From NCBI GenBank assembly GCA_025766275.1, contig JAFKAC010000048.1, positions 310,001 through 374,000 on the forward strand: a DNA stretch of 64,000 nt. The letters are read 5' to 3'. Below the pieces are notes generated by a model. It ran no database searches and was not told the origin of the DNA. It was given only the letters and a program-made list of their open reading frames with translations. The stretch is from Lactarius indigo. Its lineage: Eukaryota; Basidiomycota; Agaricomycetes; Russulales; Russulaceae. The first letter of the stretch is position 1; every line of letters begins with the position of its first letter. Shown here piece by piece: positions 9,322 to 20,500 of this stretch. The translations under genes and the position numbers were made by a program.

Positions 9322-9828
9322 TGTAACGTCGCCACGACGTTAGCTCGACTTGAGCTCGGTGAAGGCGGTAACAACTTAGCGATAATCGTAAGGCTTTTCC
9401 TCTTCTTGAAGACGCAAAGGTCCAAGACGTATAAATCTGGGTGAATGTGCGAAGGCACACCAATACTAGGCAACAAGGCTTTCGGTGATAGAGAGGAAGA
9501 AAGGGAAACAAGTGACGATTTAAGAAGACCAAGATGGCGTATCTTGGTCTTCGCGAGACACTATAAATACAAGTCAAGCAGGCTTACAAGCGCTGCCTGT
9601 GAGTCACAGTATGGTAGCGTCCAACGTATCGCGTAAGTATCTCAATCCAAGTACCACTACTACCAGTATTAGTGGCGTCGGGCATCAGTCAGCTATCGTA
9701 TCGTATCTCCTATCACACTACCGTATCACCGTGAGTAAGTCCGCGACTAATCTACCTTACAGCCGTAATCGCAACCGGTACAGTAAGGGTGTTGAACTCA
9801 TACAGCCCATACAAGAAGAAACGTGACA
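9322..9828 (-). repeat. 5' LTR of element A
   Basis: 507 bp, TG..CA, three transitions from the 3' LTR. It contains a TATA-like box (sense TATTTATA, 9569-9562) and an 11-bp inverted repeat AAGACCAAGAT/ATCTTGGTCTT (9525-9535 and 9541-9551, 5-bp loop). The second is conserved in every LTR of this group in the window. Confidence 0.95.
9525..9569 (-). promoter_or_regulatory. Predicted LTR promoter and RNA 5' end of element A
   Basis: Sense TATTTATA starts 34 nt before ATCTTGGTCTT, the segment complementary to the primer site. If transcription starts at 9535, the RNA 5' end is the primer. Inference from spacing and complementarity only. Confidence 0.5.
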
Positions 9829-10526
9829 CACGTTGTATTGGCCCGGACTCCAGGTATGTCAAACGCTTCGAATGTATGGCCTCTATCTGACTCCAGGAAG
9901 CCCCCGACTATCCGAAGGACATAGAAGAACTTTCTTATCACATAGAGGAGCCCGACCTACATTACATGACTCGAAAATGTATTTCCCTTCAGCTAGGTGT
10001 CACACCAGATGAGATACCTCCATTAAACTGCAAGGTATCGGTCTTCCACTCGGCGGTCGCCACATTTTACTCTCCGAGCGACCCCTGTGGTACATGGGGC
10101 ATGCGGCGTGAACGTATCCGTTCAACTCCATCATGGCGAGGACGTGAGCCACATCGTGACTGCGCCTTCATCGTCGAGGATGACGCCAAGCCGGGGATGT
10201 TGGGGATGACTGTCGTACGAATACAGCTGTTTTTTTCTATTGCTTACGAAGGTGTATACTATCCCTGTGCACTCGTTGAGTGGTTCACGAAGGTGGGAAA
10301 CGACCGAGTGACGGGGCTTTGGGTGGTGCGCCCTGATATCACGCGTGGAAAGCGAGACAGGACTGTTGTGCACCTGGACTCCCTTCTGAGGGCAGCCCAC
10401 CTCATTCCAGTCTACGGAAATAGGGAGATTCCAAAGGACTTTCATTACACGTATTCACTAGATAGTTTCAAAGCATATTACGTTAACAAGTATATAGACC
10501 ACCACGCAAATGAGATCGCGTTCTAG
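9829..10526 (+). CDS. Plavaka-type transposase, C-terminal part
   Basis: Continuation of the transposase interrupted at 1969. After the second CACGT copy the frame resumes; an intron 9854-9900 (GT..AAG, 47 bp, phase 1) joins ..ARTP to APDYPKDIEEL and the exon runs to the TAG at 10524-10526. Family-typical C-terminal features are SAVATFYSPSDPCGTWGMRRE, a PCALVEWF strand, HLDSLLRAAHLIPVYG and YYVNKYIDHHANEIAF. Nothing else disrupts it. The transposase is about 900 residues as far as it is visible. Confidence 0.85.
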
Positions 10527-11017
10527 AATAGAGATCTAGCAATACTGTTATGTGCACAGGCCGGTGCACGGTGATTGTGCAAGTGCGATGTCCAGCTAAG
10601 TCCGTGTTGTCGGGACCTGCGTAAGCCTGAGTGTTCAAGCGAAATACTTTGATTAAATGTGCACCGCACAACCGATTGTGCCCGAGTCTCTTCAAGTTCC
10701 CTGGAGACACAATGCCGGTGTTTCAGGGAAATCGAAGTAAATGTCGTACTACTGGCTCAGGCCAGAAGCAGCGCTTCCTGTGAAACGGTGTACGACACGC
10801 GGATGAAACAAATAGCTAAAACTGAATTTGCGGCACGGTAATTCCAGTGGACCTAATGCGTGGGTGGTAACAACCTTGCGTTTCACTGGGATATGAAAAA
10901 AAAAAAAAAACCTATGAAATGAGAATCGATAATAGATACTAAGGACAGACAGACCTCCTTTTCGTGCCCTCTTTCCCACTTCTCTCGTTCTCTCTCCGAG
11001 CCCAAGTGTCATCCGAT
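10527..11017. other. Spacer between transposase and next gene
   Basis: No gene seen. It holds a 16-bp A tract near 10895-10910 and a pyrimidine-rich stretch just before the ATG at 11018, compatible with a fungal promoter. Confidence 0.5.
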
Positions 11018-13416
11018 ATGCCTGTCATTACACGCCCATCTAATGCAGACGCACACCCTGGTCTACCGGACAAAAGACCACAAAAACGTTCCAAAAAGCA
11101 AGTAGAAGACGATAAGGCTCGAGCGAAGGAAATGGCAATTACCACCAAAAAGCAAGCCGAGGCAAGGCACCGTGAAGCCATCGCAGAGATCGCAACCGTG
11201 GAAGATTCAATAGAACAAGAGGAAGTATATCTCCAGGAGCATTCAATCAGGCCAGATCTTGGTCGTCGTTCCAAGTCATCAGAGGTGTTGACTTTGAGGA
11301 TCCCAAGAAGAGGGTCGCCCAGAGCTTCAGCCACGCCCAGAGGTTCGGCCACACCTAGAGGTCCAGCCACGCCCAGGGGTTCAGCCACACCCAGACGTTC
11401 GGTCACACCCAGACGTTCAGCCACGCCCATGGGATACGAAACCGAAGACGAATCAGGGTAAGTCCAAGTCATAATTGGTCCCTACTCTGCTACCATCTGA
11501 TGCGACTAGCGATGCTACCCCTGCTGACCTGGGGGACACAATGGACGACGATGTTGTGAGCAGCCCGATAGCGTCAACGGTCTGCGACTTGAACTTGTCC
11601 ATCTCTGGGGACGGATCGGACGAGTTCCAGCCAGAGTCCCAGGACGACCCAGGGTTTGAGAGTGGAGGTGAAGAAATGGAAGATATTGAGATGACCAACG
11701 ACGCTGCACTAAGTGCCAGTGCCAGTGGATACGCGGCAAGAAAAAAGGCCGAGGTAGGCTACCCACCGAGCAGTCTCTGCCCCCATCACGATAGTCATCT
11801 GGATCTGCAGAAAGTGAGGCTCAGTAGTCGTCCGGACCCACAAAAAGAGAGGCTCGAATCGCTGAGGTCTGACGTCAGTGCTGCACGCACTATCCCTCCA
11901 AGCCGCGCTCAAGTCGCCTCATCGAACAAGAAAAAAGAGGAGCCTCATAAAGGCCTCAAACGGTGCAATGCTGTCCTTGTGGGGGGATTCAATGCCGATT
12001 GGAAAGTGAAGGTGAAGCGATGTAAGCAGTTGTTCGCATTCTGCCGGTAGACCTAAATTCAAAGAACTTTCCAGCCTCTCGTACTGGAGGGAGTCGTGCC
12101 TCGAGAAATGCCAATGCCAAGCGCAGTGTAAGCCACGATGGCTTCGTCCAAGGAGATTCCCACGATGATGAGCCCGATGAAGCCCTCGAAGAACGCGCCA
12201 AGGCCGGTAAGAACGCAACAAGTTCGCGAGTGGTGGGAAGCAGTGGTTCACATCAAGCACAGACCACGGAAGAAGTGAGTCAGAGTCATTAAGTTTCACT
12301 AGCCCATAATAACAATACAAGACAAGGGTAAACCTGAAACGAGTTGCCGCCATGATGAGCACCGGACGTGCGGCCCCAAGCCCCCCGTCGGAGGACAGGG
12401 ACCGGAAGCGTCCACGTAAGCAAAGGTACTCGCTTGCGGACTTGCCCTTTCCTCGCGGCGGCAGGGACCTTCATATCTGGCGGAGAGTTTTCATTCCTTC
12501 GTTGCTCGGCTGGGCGGGAACTCAAGAAGATCCGTTTGGCGCAAATTGCCAAATGGAAGGTGAGATTGTGCATCTCTGGAAGCACATATTCCCCTCCATC
12601 GTATTCGATCAAGGCTCTCGCAATCGTGAGATTTTACTGAATGTGGTACGTCAATTCAAGGACTCACCCTGTCAATTAAGCCATTTTCTAGTGTGATAGC
12701 GTTCTCAACAACTGGCGCAGCGACATGGGAAAAGCTGGACACCACGCAGTTACCGATCTCTGGCAGGGTGACTTTACCGAATTCGCCTCGGCAGAGGATC
12801 GTGCAGAGTACGTCTCAGATGCACTGATGAACTTGCGTTTCGTGTACAAGTACCCGGATGAAACAGTGAGTTTCACTCCCTCAGATAACCGGGATCTGTC
12901 CTGAATTGAAGGTCTTGTAGAATGGGCGAGGTGCATTCTGCTCGGACTTGATCTCAAAGGTGTATGCAAAGCACCTTCGAAAGATATCACCTGAGGGTGG
13001 GAGGTACGGCCCTCAGATAGGTGGGCTTGCCCTTGCAACAGTTGCGGTATGCCGCATTTCTTTACCGCTTTACTTCCCTGGCCCGGAACCTTACACTCTA
13101 CTAGGTTGAACGCGCTCTCACTCTCTTCAAGACGGGCGAAGATATATCGAAGGTCAATAACAACGTCAATAGCGGAAGAGGGGCCACCCGTACTTCGGGC
13201 CACGGCTTCAAGGACAGTCTCTGGGGCAGGAGGGCACGCGCGCTTGTGAAGTCGGCCGAACGGCTCAAGGATTCTAACTGGGCAGAGATACATGACAACG
13301 CCTCTCGTTATTTGCAAGGGGTTGACCATGACCATGACGAAGAAAATGGAGAGGATTGTGGAGGTGTTGAGGCCGAAGCAGTGAGCCAGCATGCCGAGAT
13401 CGAAATAGATTGGTGA
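11018..13416 (+). CDS. Multi-exon gene of an agaricomycete family of unknown function; possible accessory gene of the Plavaka element
   Basis: Seven exons joined in phase: 11018-11457, 11510-12021, 12075-12274, 12322-12645, 12692-12865, 12921-13046, 13105-13416 (about 695 codons). A 57-bp in-frame optional intron may lie at 11754-11810. The N-terminus is basic and helical (KRPQKRSKKQVEDDKARAK, rich in Lys/Glu/Ala). About ten ATPRxS-type repeats follow (11320-11435), then an acidic middle. The conserved C-terminal half has DLPFPRGGRDLHIWRRVFIP, WAGTQEDPF, VLNNWRSDMGKAGHHAV and IGGLALATVAVERALTLF. It resembles sequences I remember as multicopy in agaricomycetes, without a named domain. It lies 491 bp after the transposase, on the same strand and before a CTAG-rich candidate transposon end, so it could be the element's second protein. 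That role is inference. The final exon could also splice at 13413 (gtgagt). Confidence 0.65.
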
Positions 13417-13795
13417 GTCCATAAGTTGCCAACCCAACGTACCTACATACTCATGGGGTACTGAGACAGATAGACTTGGTTGCGGACACGGGTCGGGAAT
13501 ATGCTTAGACGATATGTATTTCCGGCACGCAAAGTGCACGTTTTGCACACATCTTTATATCACTTTATCGTTGTCCGTTCTTCTGTCTACTATGTGTCGT
13601 ATGGTGGTGCGCGGCTTTCCCGTGTTCACGGATAGACATTGTGATGTGGTGTATGTGAATGGCAGGAATAGGGGGAGGTAGCAACCAAACATCATGTGTC
13701 GATAGTACCGCTTTTCTCGTAAATATACAGTGCTTTTCCTGCAGTGCCATTTGTCGAACAACCTGTATTATATTCCGGGCCATTAAACTACCCAT
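13417..13795. other. Non-coding sequence 3' of the preceding gene
   Basis: AT-rich stretch; no gene or repeat recognised. Probably 3' UTR and internal transposon sequence. Confidence 0.4.
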
Positions 13796-14077
13796 ACTAG
13801 AATTACTAGTGCTAGTCAGTGGCTCTAGAGCTAGGGATAAACAATTGCTAGACGGTGTAACTAGATTTTGGGACAGGAACTAGTAGCGGCCAGAAAATCT
13901 AGATCTGGGGACAGCAACTAGGTCTAGGCGTATTTAATATACCTAGGAATGTATCTAGGTACCAATTATGGGAACTAGATCTAGGCATAGCTAACTAGCA
14001 TCAGCAGACATGCCGTGCCCTAGGTCGAAAGTAGAGCACTAGCGGGACTAGCGGGACAAGCTCTAGTTCTGCTAGTG
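13796..14077 (+). repeat. CTAG-rich subterminal repeat array; candidate 3' end of the Plavaka/CACTA element
   Basis: More than 20 CTAG tetramers in about 280 bp, where about one is expected by chance, many inside short palindromes such as AACTAGATCTAGG and CTCTAGAGCTAG. The block ends GCGGGACTAGCGGGACAAGC then TCTAGTTCTGCTAGTG. The final TAGTG is the complement of the CACTA end typical of this superfamily; the next three bases ACT would be the target duplication. The 5' partner is outside the window. Confidence 0.5.
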
Positions 14078-15372
14078 ACTTTCAGTCTTGCTGATGTGTG
14101 TTACAGCAGACGTACAGATTGACCCCTAGAAGGCCCATAAGAACCTCAACCAGCACAGTACATCTAGAGTGGCTTACCATGGGTCTGATGCGATATGACG
14201 ATAATCCCCAAAATTTGTGACGCCAAATTGATAAGTCGTATAAATACAGAAAACTAGGTTGACCGTGTCCATGAGCCTAGTCGAAGATGACGTCATTATG
14301 GTGTATCGGATCGCGAAGCTTTCGAAAATGTATACATCAAAAAGGCGACCTGCAAAGGTTTCATTAAGATCTCGAGCATGCGACATAGCACATGGGGGCC
14401 CTCACAAAGGACTTTAAAGGCCATCGATCCCTTGAGCAGTGACTATCATAGTAGGAATAGACTTGCAACCAGGTAACACCATAGACACTAGATGGTTAAT
14501 CAGGTCCGATCAGGCCTCGATCAGATCCTGAGATCGTGTATTACAAACAGTGAGACGCACATAGACGAAAGGACGGTGCCAATGAACAACGCCCCAAGGG
14601 TGTTGTGCATAGGGATTAATGCGGGCATGGCAAAAAAGTCAAGACAGAGAGAATAATAATCGACAGCAAAGGAAGCAGAGAAAGTGAGAGCGATCGATTA
14701 CTACCCGGCTCGCAGTGCTACTGATAAAGGCGTCTGTCATGGAGCTGGCACAAATAGGAAGGTGGTGACGGTTAGTCAAAGGGAATGATCCCATCAGGAG
14801 CATAGCACTCGTAACGTTTCAAGTTGGCAGGTGGTCGACGATCTTCCGAGTCCGCTCCGGGGGTCGTGTCAACCGTTGGAAATTTTGAGTTTGTGCGTAA
14901 CAAGTGGGCCAGCACCTGGCAGCCATTTACTAGAGCCACGAGCTAGTACTGTATAAGCAAATCAAAACGAGAAAGGGGTCTTCCCACAGTCGGTTAATTA
15001 ACTATATAGCGGGGTCCCAAGGAGGGCCGTCCTTGAGAGTGGGCAGAGAAACGGAAGGGAAGCGCCAATTGGTAACATTACCAATTTTCTTTGTTGACCC
15101 GACCACATTGTCGCTCACTATCTTCGCGATGTACCCCATTTTACCGGTGACTTGCCGGTGACGGTCGTAACTTAGGTCCGACTGCGTTTACTCGGCCGAG
15201 CTTGATTCAGTGACCCTACGGCGAAGTTCAGGACCGGAGGACCGGACGTTGACCCAAAACGGCAAGTCCATATATAGCTAAATTGGTACAAGTATAGACT
15301 AGGGTATTTAGAAAACGTGTTTGTCGTCTCCTACTTGTTATGATAAAGAAATGTCGAGTTGGAAGAGGGTAG
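14078..15372. other. Intergenic, no gene recognised
   Basis: Both strands show only short ORFs without recognisable sequence. No LTR, tRNA or long repeat seen. Confidence 0.4.
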
Positions 15373-16736
15373 TCAATGAGTGCGGCTATTCGCAGACATC
15401 AACAGGCTGAGTCTTTCCTGGAACTCCTTTCTCTCACTGATGACGGTTACAGGGAGACCCGTGTTCTGGCGAGCAGCGACGAAATTTTTCACAGGTGTCA
15501 CCGGTAACCGGTTGGTTCTCCAAGTAAAGCAACTCGAGGGCTGGCAACACTTCGGCGGCCCTCTCGGTGACATTGTTGAGTGCAGGAGGAACGGCGCGCC
15601 GTGAAAGCCTGTCGTCTACACTCAGCGCCTCACGTAGGTGAATGGGTGGAAGACTTCCGGCCATGATACCGTTGCCTACTGTCTCATCGAAACACGAACT
15701 GATGAAGAGACGGTCTACGTTAGAGAGTATAGCAGAAATTTGGCTAACCACCTGACCTATCGCTTCTTCCTGGATGGAAAGATGAAACCACGACCGACCC
15801 GTATGAACAAGTTCGATGACGACGGTAGAGGGTTCGATGAATAGGTCCGCGCGGACAAACCGGGATGACTTGAGTTTTTCTGAACGATCAATGAACTTGC
15901 AAAGTTGGGGGATTCGAAAATCGGTGACTCCATACTGGTTCAGGTACTCTATTCGGAAGCAGTTGAGCTGAGGGGCCTCGATCTGCGCTACGGGATCCTC
16001 GAAATACTCGAAAAGACCATTGAAGAAAAAGTTGGTGAGAACGAGAAGGGTAGCTCGTGTAATGGGAGGCAGGCGCATTCGATCATGATAAGATATCCCT
16101 TCTTATTTGAGCCTGGCCAACACGGCCAAACTTGCGGCCATCGCCTCTGGTGGAAAGTAACCGGTCGGAGGTATATTGCGAAGCTCTACATCGACAAGGT
16201 CTGGGGCGGACATAAGGAGAGTCGGCCCTGTTGGGAAGGGAATGCGAGATATGCAGATCGACTGTAAACGTGGGGCGGATCTACCCAGGAAAGTATCGGG
16301 AAGGGCAGGCACGGTCGCAAATCTTTCCGATTCTAGTGAGAGCTGTGATAATGCCGGAAATGGCTCCTGCATCGCCATGGCTAGCGCTTCCAACAATGAG
16401 CATTAACTCCAACGACTCGTACCCGGTCGCGGTGATCCAGTGCCGCAAAGAGATTATCTCTATCGCCATCCTGGAAATGAGAATCGAGAAAGGAAATGAA
16501 TAAAGGAAAGGCCGGAAGATAACCTAGATCTTTCTTGACAGGTGTCCCGTGGGTGCAGAGAAGTTCCAGACGGAGATGGTATGCAGACGCAAGCATGATG
16601 TGTCTCCACGTTCGACACACGTGCGTCAGTCTGTGCCATTACCATGGGTGATGTCTCCAAATAGAATGGCCAACTTCGTCTATTCGACAAATGCTAAAAA
16701 TTTCTACCAAGACATTGTCCGGAAGAATATTGATCG
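15373..16736 (-). pseudogene. F-box-like protein pseudogene (agaricomycete F-box family)
   Basis: Minus-strand homology runs from an F-box start near 16725 (ILPDNVLVEIFSICRIDEVG) through HVCRTWRHIMLAS, LLCTHGTPVKKDLG and the C-terminal segment ending ERKEFQERLSLL at 15373. F-box proteins normally link substrates to SCF ubiquitin ligases through Skp1. This copy is broken: a TAA lies between the F-box helices (near 16640), a frameshift near 16395, a TAA near 16100 (after AVLARLK) and a frameshift near 15490, with sequence continuing in the new frame each time. The family ID is from remembered sequence; the breaks are visible. Confidence 0.7.
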
Positions 16737-17547
16737 TGGGTCTGTTTGAAGATTAACATTCCCAGCCAATAAGGAAGGCACCAGTGATAGACACACCTGG
16801 GTGAGCCCATCGATAGAATTGAACACTGGGGTCAGCGAAGTGGGTGTTTTTATTGCTTCTATGAATAGTATTACGGTAGGAGTGCTTCTGTGGTCGGCCT
16901 AGCGAGTACTGGAGTGGAGTACGACGACGTTCAAGCTCAAGGCAAATGTGATTACATCAGAAAGAGTTTCTGGAATCTGGATGCGGAGTCAAACGATGAC
17001 GATGACCGAGCTCTTATACTGTAAGTTATGGTTGCAGTGACAAGTGGGCTGCTCTACAGTCCTAATATCAGGGGACGGCATATATCAGTAGATCCTTCTA
17101 GTATGTTGGCGCTGTAGTACTCCCGCCGGAGCCACTCATTTTCGAACCCTCGATCATCTCGGCTACGCGGTCCTTTTTTTTTTTTTTGATCTTTCCCTCT
17201 CTACCTTAGCTCAGTGGCTACAGTTTTCTTTGCATTTAAATCCCTTTTTTCTGCTGAATATACAGCACTGAGCGCCCGGTCGCCACTTTTCCCCCATAAC
17301 GCAGAGTGATTGCAGAGGCCAAGCCCGTCAGGCCTGGTCATAGCCACTCGAAGGACAACTCTCGCTTCCTCTACCCCTTCTTCATCCATCTAGAATGTCC
17401 GCCTTCGAACCCCTTAGCGTCCATACAATGGTATTGTATCTCGTGATTTTAACAACTCTGATCAAATGACGCTCATACATCCTAGAGTACGTTCACTACG
17501 CCCTCGGATAGCTCCAAGTCAACCTGCATTTGCGACATTCCCGGGCC
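16737..17547. other. Intergenic, no gene recognised
   Basis: Holds a T tract at about 17173-17188. Nothing else stands out. Confidence 0.4.
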
Positions 17548-20500
17548 TCATTCTTTTTTGATCCACGACTCAAACTCACTGCTCAAGGGACGAGCATCTA
17601 AAACGCGACCCAGGTCCGTCCCACCGAATCCCATTCCCTTCCTTCGTAACCCCGTCAACTCCTTGAAAATAGACATCACACTGACCGAAAACGGCGACTT
17701 TTCGCCCGTACGATACGCCGGAGGCACAAACCCGTCAACCTCAACATGCTTCGCACCTGGATGTGCCATGTGTAGCGCAAGTAACGCACAAACGCGTTGG
17801 TACTGCTCCCTGCTGTCAAAGTAGAGTTGACCCGCAAAGAGATTCAGCTTGATTTGGAGGTGTGCGGGGGCGGTCCATTCCCTCGCCGGAGATTCCGGGA
17901 TGGTGTAGAAAGCGAGGTCGGAGAAGGACCGCATAGAGGTGGTGACTCGTGGCGCGTAAATGTGGAGTTGGACCTTTCCACTCTTGCGAATGATAGGGAG
18001 TAGTTCGTTTGCCTCATGTGAGCTAATGACGATAGCGGTACTATCATTCCCAGATCCGCTCGATAAAACCCAATTGACGGGGCGGAGGTAGTCTGACAAG
18101 TGGGCGACACCGGAGCACCGGGTGGTGATAGCAAAATCTTTGGTCGCAAGTGGAGACGGGAGCCATTCTTCCGTCGAGTCCAGGGCCTTGTCGACCCCGG
18201 TTTGAGAGAACAGCGGAATGATGTACCTGGAAGACATAGGGAGCGATCCAGTATGAATGAAGTCGCGAAGGTCGTAGTGGGTGATATGCTTCGCAGGATA
18301 CACCTTTGGGGGGCGCTCTGCTTGACGTTCTCGCTCAACTTCATGACTGACCTCCCGCTCTTGCTCTTCCGCCATTCTAACATCAATCGATCGAGTTATT
18401 CCAAGAAGTTCCAGCCGTTCACGTAGAGATGGGATGCCGTTTATTTCTGGGCTCAACCCAACGACCTGTGCGTTCGAGGTGGGCTCGTACATTTCTTCTA
18501 AAGTCCGTGACTCGCGTTGTACCCAGGAATTCTTCAAAACATCCAGGTTTCCAGTTGAATTGTACTGCTTGTATGCAGAAAACCGCCTGTGATGGTCAAC
18601 TCCTTGCTGCGCCCAGTGCGGGAGATAGTGCCCAATATCCCAGCAAGTCTCATGCATGGCCCAACGGAGGATGTCGGTCACGCATACACCTTTATCGGAC
18701 TCTTGACCTCCTGGGATAAGTCCTCGAATGCGACGGTCGACTTCTCCGGGAGCGAAGAACACTACCGACTGCCCCTTCCCTAGCTGCCGCATCCGCATAC
18801 ATCCTACATCCGCTTAGCTTATTCCCTCTCGTTTTTGTAAAAGCTCACCTTGTAGCAGCCTATCTTTGGTGACCTTCGGCCCGAGCGTGACTGCTGCGCG
18901 CGTTTCTCGAGGAAGTTTCAGATCTGTCCCTCGTGTATGTACGTCATCAAGATATACAATGCACTTGTCAAGCTGTCGATTGAATGGAGATGAGATCAGC
19001 GGTTCGATCGTTCCGTCCTGGGTGAGCACGGTGAGGTGATCCGATTCGTTGAAATAGATGGCTGCTGAGATATGGGGCATAAGGGAGAGCCAGTGTCGCA
19101 CCAATTCCATGTTTTGCAGCTCCAGCATTTGTGCTCCAACATCCAATAATACTCGAACCTCGGGTTCGTGTCTGGTAAGTCGCCGCAGGAAAGCCTCTGC
19201 AGATTCGCGTTCGCCCTTGATACCTTCGGTACATTCGTAGTGATCGTTTTCTGGTTGGAGAAGGTAATGCAAGACAAGCGCATTGGTGCTCAGCTGTGAG
19301 ACGGGATCCTCTTGAGTTATTGATGTCGGCAGGAGAAACCGATTATCGTTCGTGCCGCTGAAACCTGTTGTTACATTTGTCTTGTCTTCTACCAGGTCCC
19401 AGGCCGACGTGGAAAGCTTAGATGGAAACTCCTTGGCCGCTCGGGGAAAGACTACATGAGACAGATAGAAATCGATGACTCTTGTATTCCTCGAGAATAG
19501 CGGAACGAGATATTCGTCGACTTGCGTGTCGTCTTTTGTATTTACCCCATTGACCTGTCGCAGTGATGTGGGGACGCCCTCCCCGAACTCGACCCACTGA
19601 TCGTATTCCATGTCTGGATTGTCGAGCTTGGTGAGCAAATCGAAGCACTGAAGTACTTGCAGCTTTGTTAAACCACCATAGTAATAACTGAGGCAAGTCA
19701 GCGCAATGGCCACGTCCGGGTGACCGAACTCTGCTCTCAAGCTTGGAACGTCCTATCTTTACTTTGAGTCGTATTCCTTGGAAAGACTAGTGGGTGGCTT
19801 ACCTTTGCCCGATACGGGACAGCTAGTAACGTCCTACCTGGATCGAGTCCGTAGTCCACTCTCCATCGGCGTGCTTTCAGCACGTAGCCGAGGATTCCTT
19901 CTCCGTCAACCAGGAGCCCACGGAGTAGAAGTATCCCGCTCCATAAGGTCGTTCCGGAGCAGTGCGATCTGATCAACTGATGATCTTCGACAGAAACTTT
20001 CTTCTTGGTTATGAAGCGGCGAGTGGCAGCTCGAATCAGAGGCGAGAGAACGGCAAGTGAAAGGGTGGATAGTGCGCCTCCAAGAGCATCGTCGGCAATG
20101 AGCGAAGAGATCTGTCGAGAGACCTCTTGATTGAGGATTCGCATCGTCGGAAAGCCATTCTGAGTCTGATCGAGCTCGAACATCTGTGGAAAACGGACGT
20201 GCAACTGCGCGGCGTGTACCCGTAATCTACCGAAGACCTGTTGCGTCGTGGACCATCGATTTGGGTGGTCTTCGACCGGCATTTGCTCGCCCACGGTGTA
20301 GACTAGCTGATATCGAACATGCAGGATCTCGTCACTCTCGTCAAGTACGTCGCGTGATACTCCAGCCATCCAATCCTGTAGAGCTTTGAATTCCTTGGCA
20401 ATGGAGCGTTTCTTGCGGTCGTCGTGGAGTGTTAAGAGAGTATCAATGCACATCAGTTTCTGCGAGAGTAAGTGTTCGGGTTGGACGACAAGAACACCGC

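Larger units (their letters stand above)
1970..9828 (-). mobile_element. Complete Ty3/gypsy chromovirus-like LTR retrotransposon (element A) inserted in the Plavaka transposase
   Basis: The element is 7,859 bp, bounded by two 507-bp direct LTRs (TG..CA) and by a perfect 5-bp target duplication CACGT (1965-1969 and 9829-9833). The LTRs differ at three positions that I could find, so the insertion is recent. Sense is the minus strand: 5' LTR 9322-9828, self-primer site 9309-9321, gag, pol in the -1 frame, a C-terminal coding tail, polypurine tract, 3' LTR 1970-2476. A second copy lies at 54541-61712. Coding capacity is complete apart from one CGA-to-TGA stop after the chromodomain (3391-3393). 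Confidence 0.95.

Noticed and set aside
11754..11810. Obligatory intron in the 11018 gene
   Set aside because: The stretch is 57 nt and open, so both spliced and unspliced forms keep the frame; left as optional.
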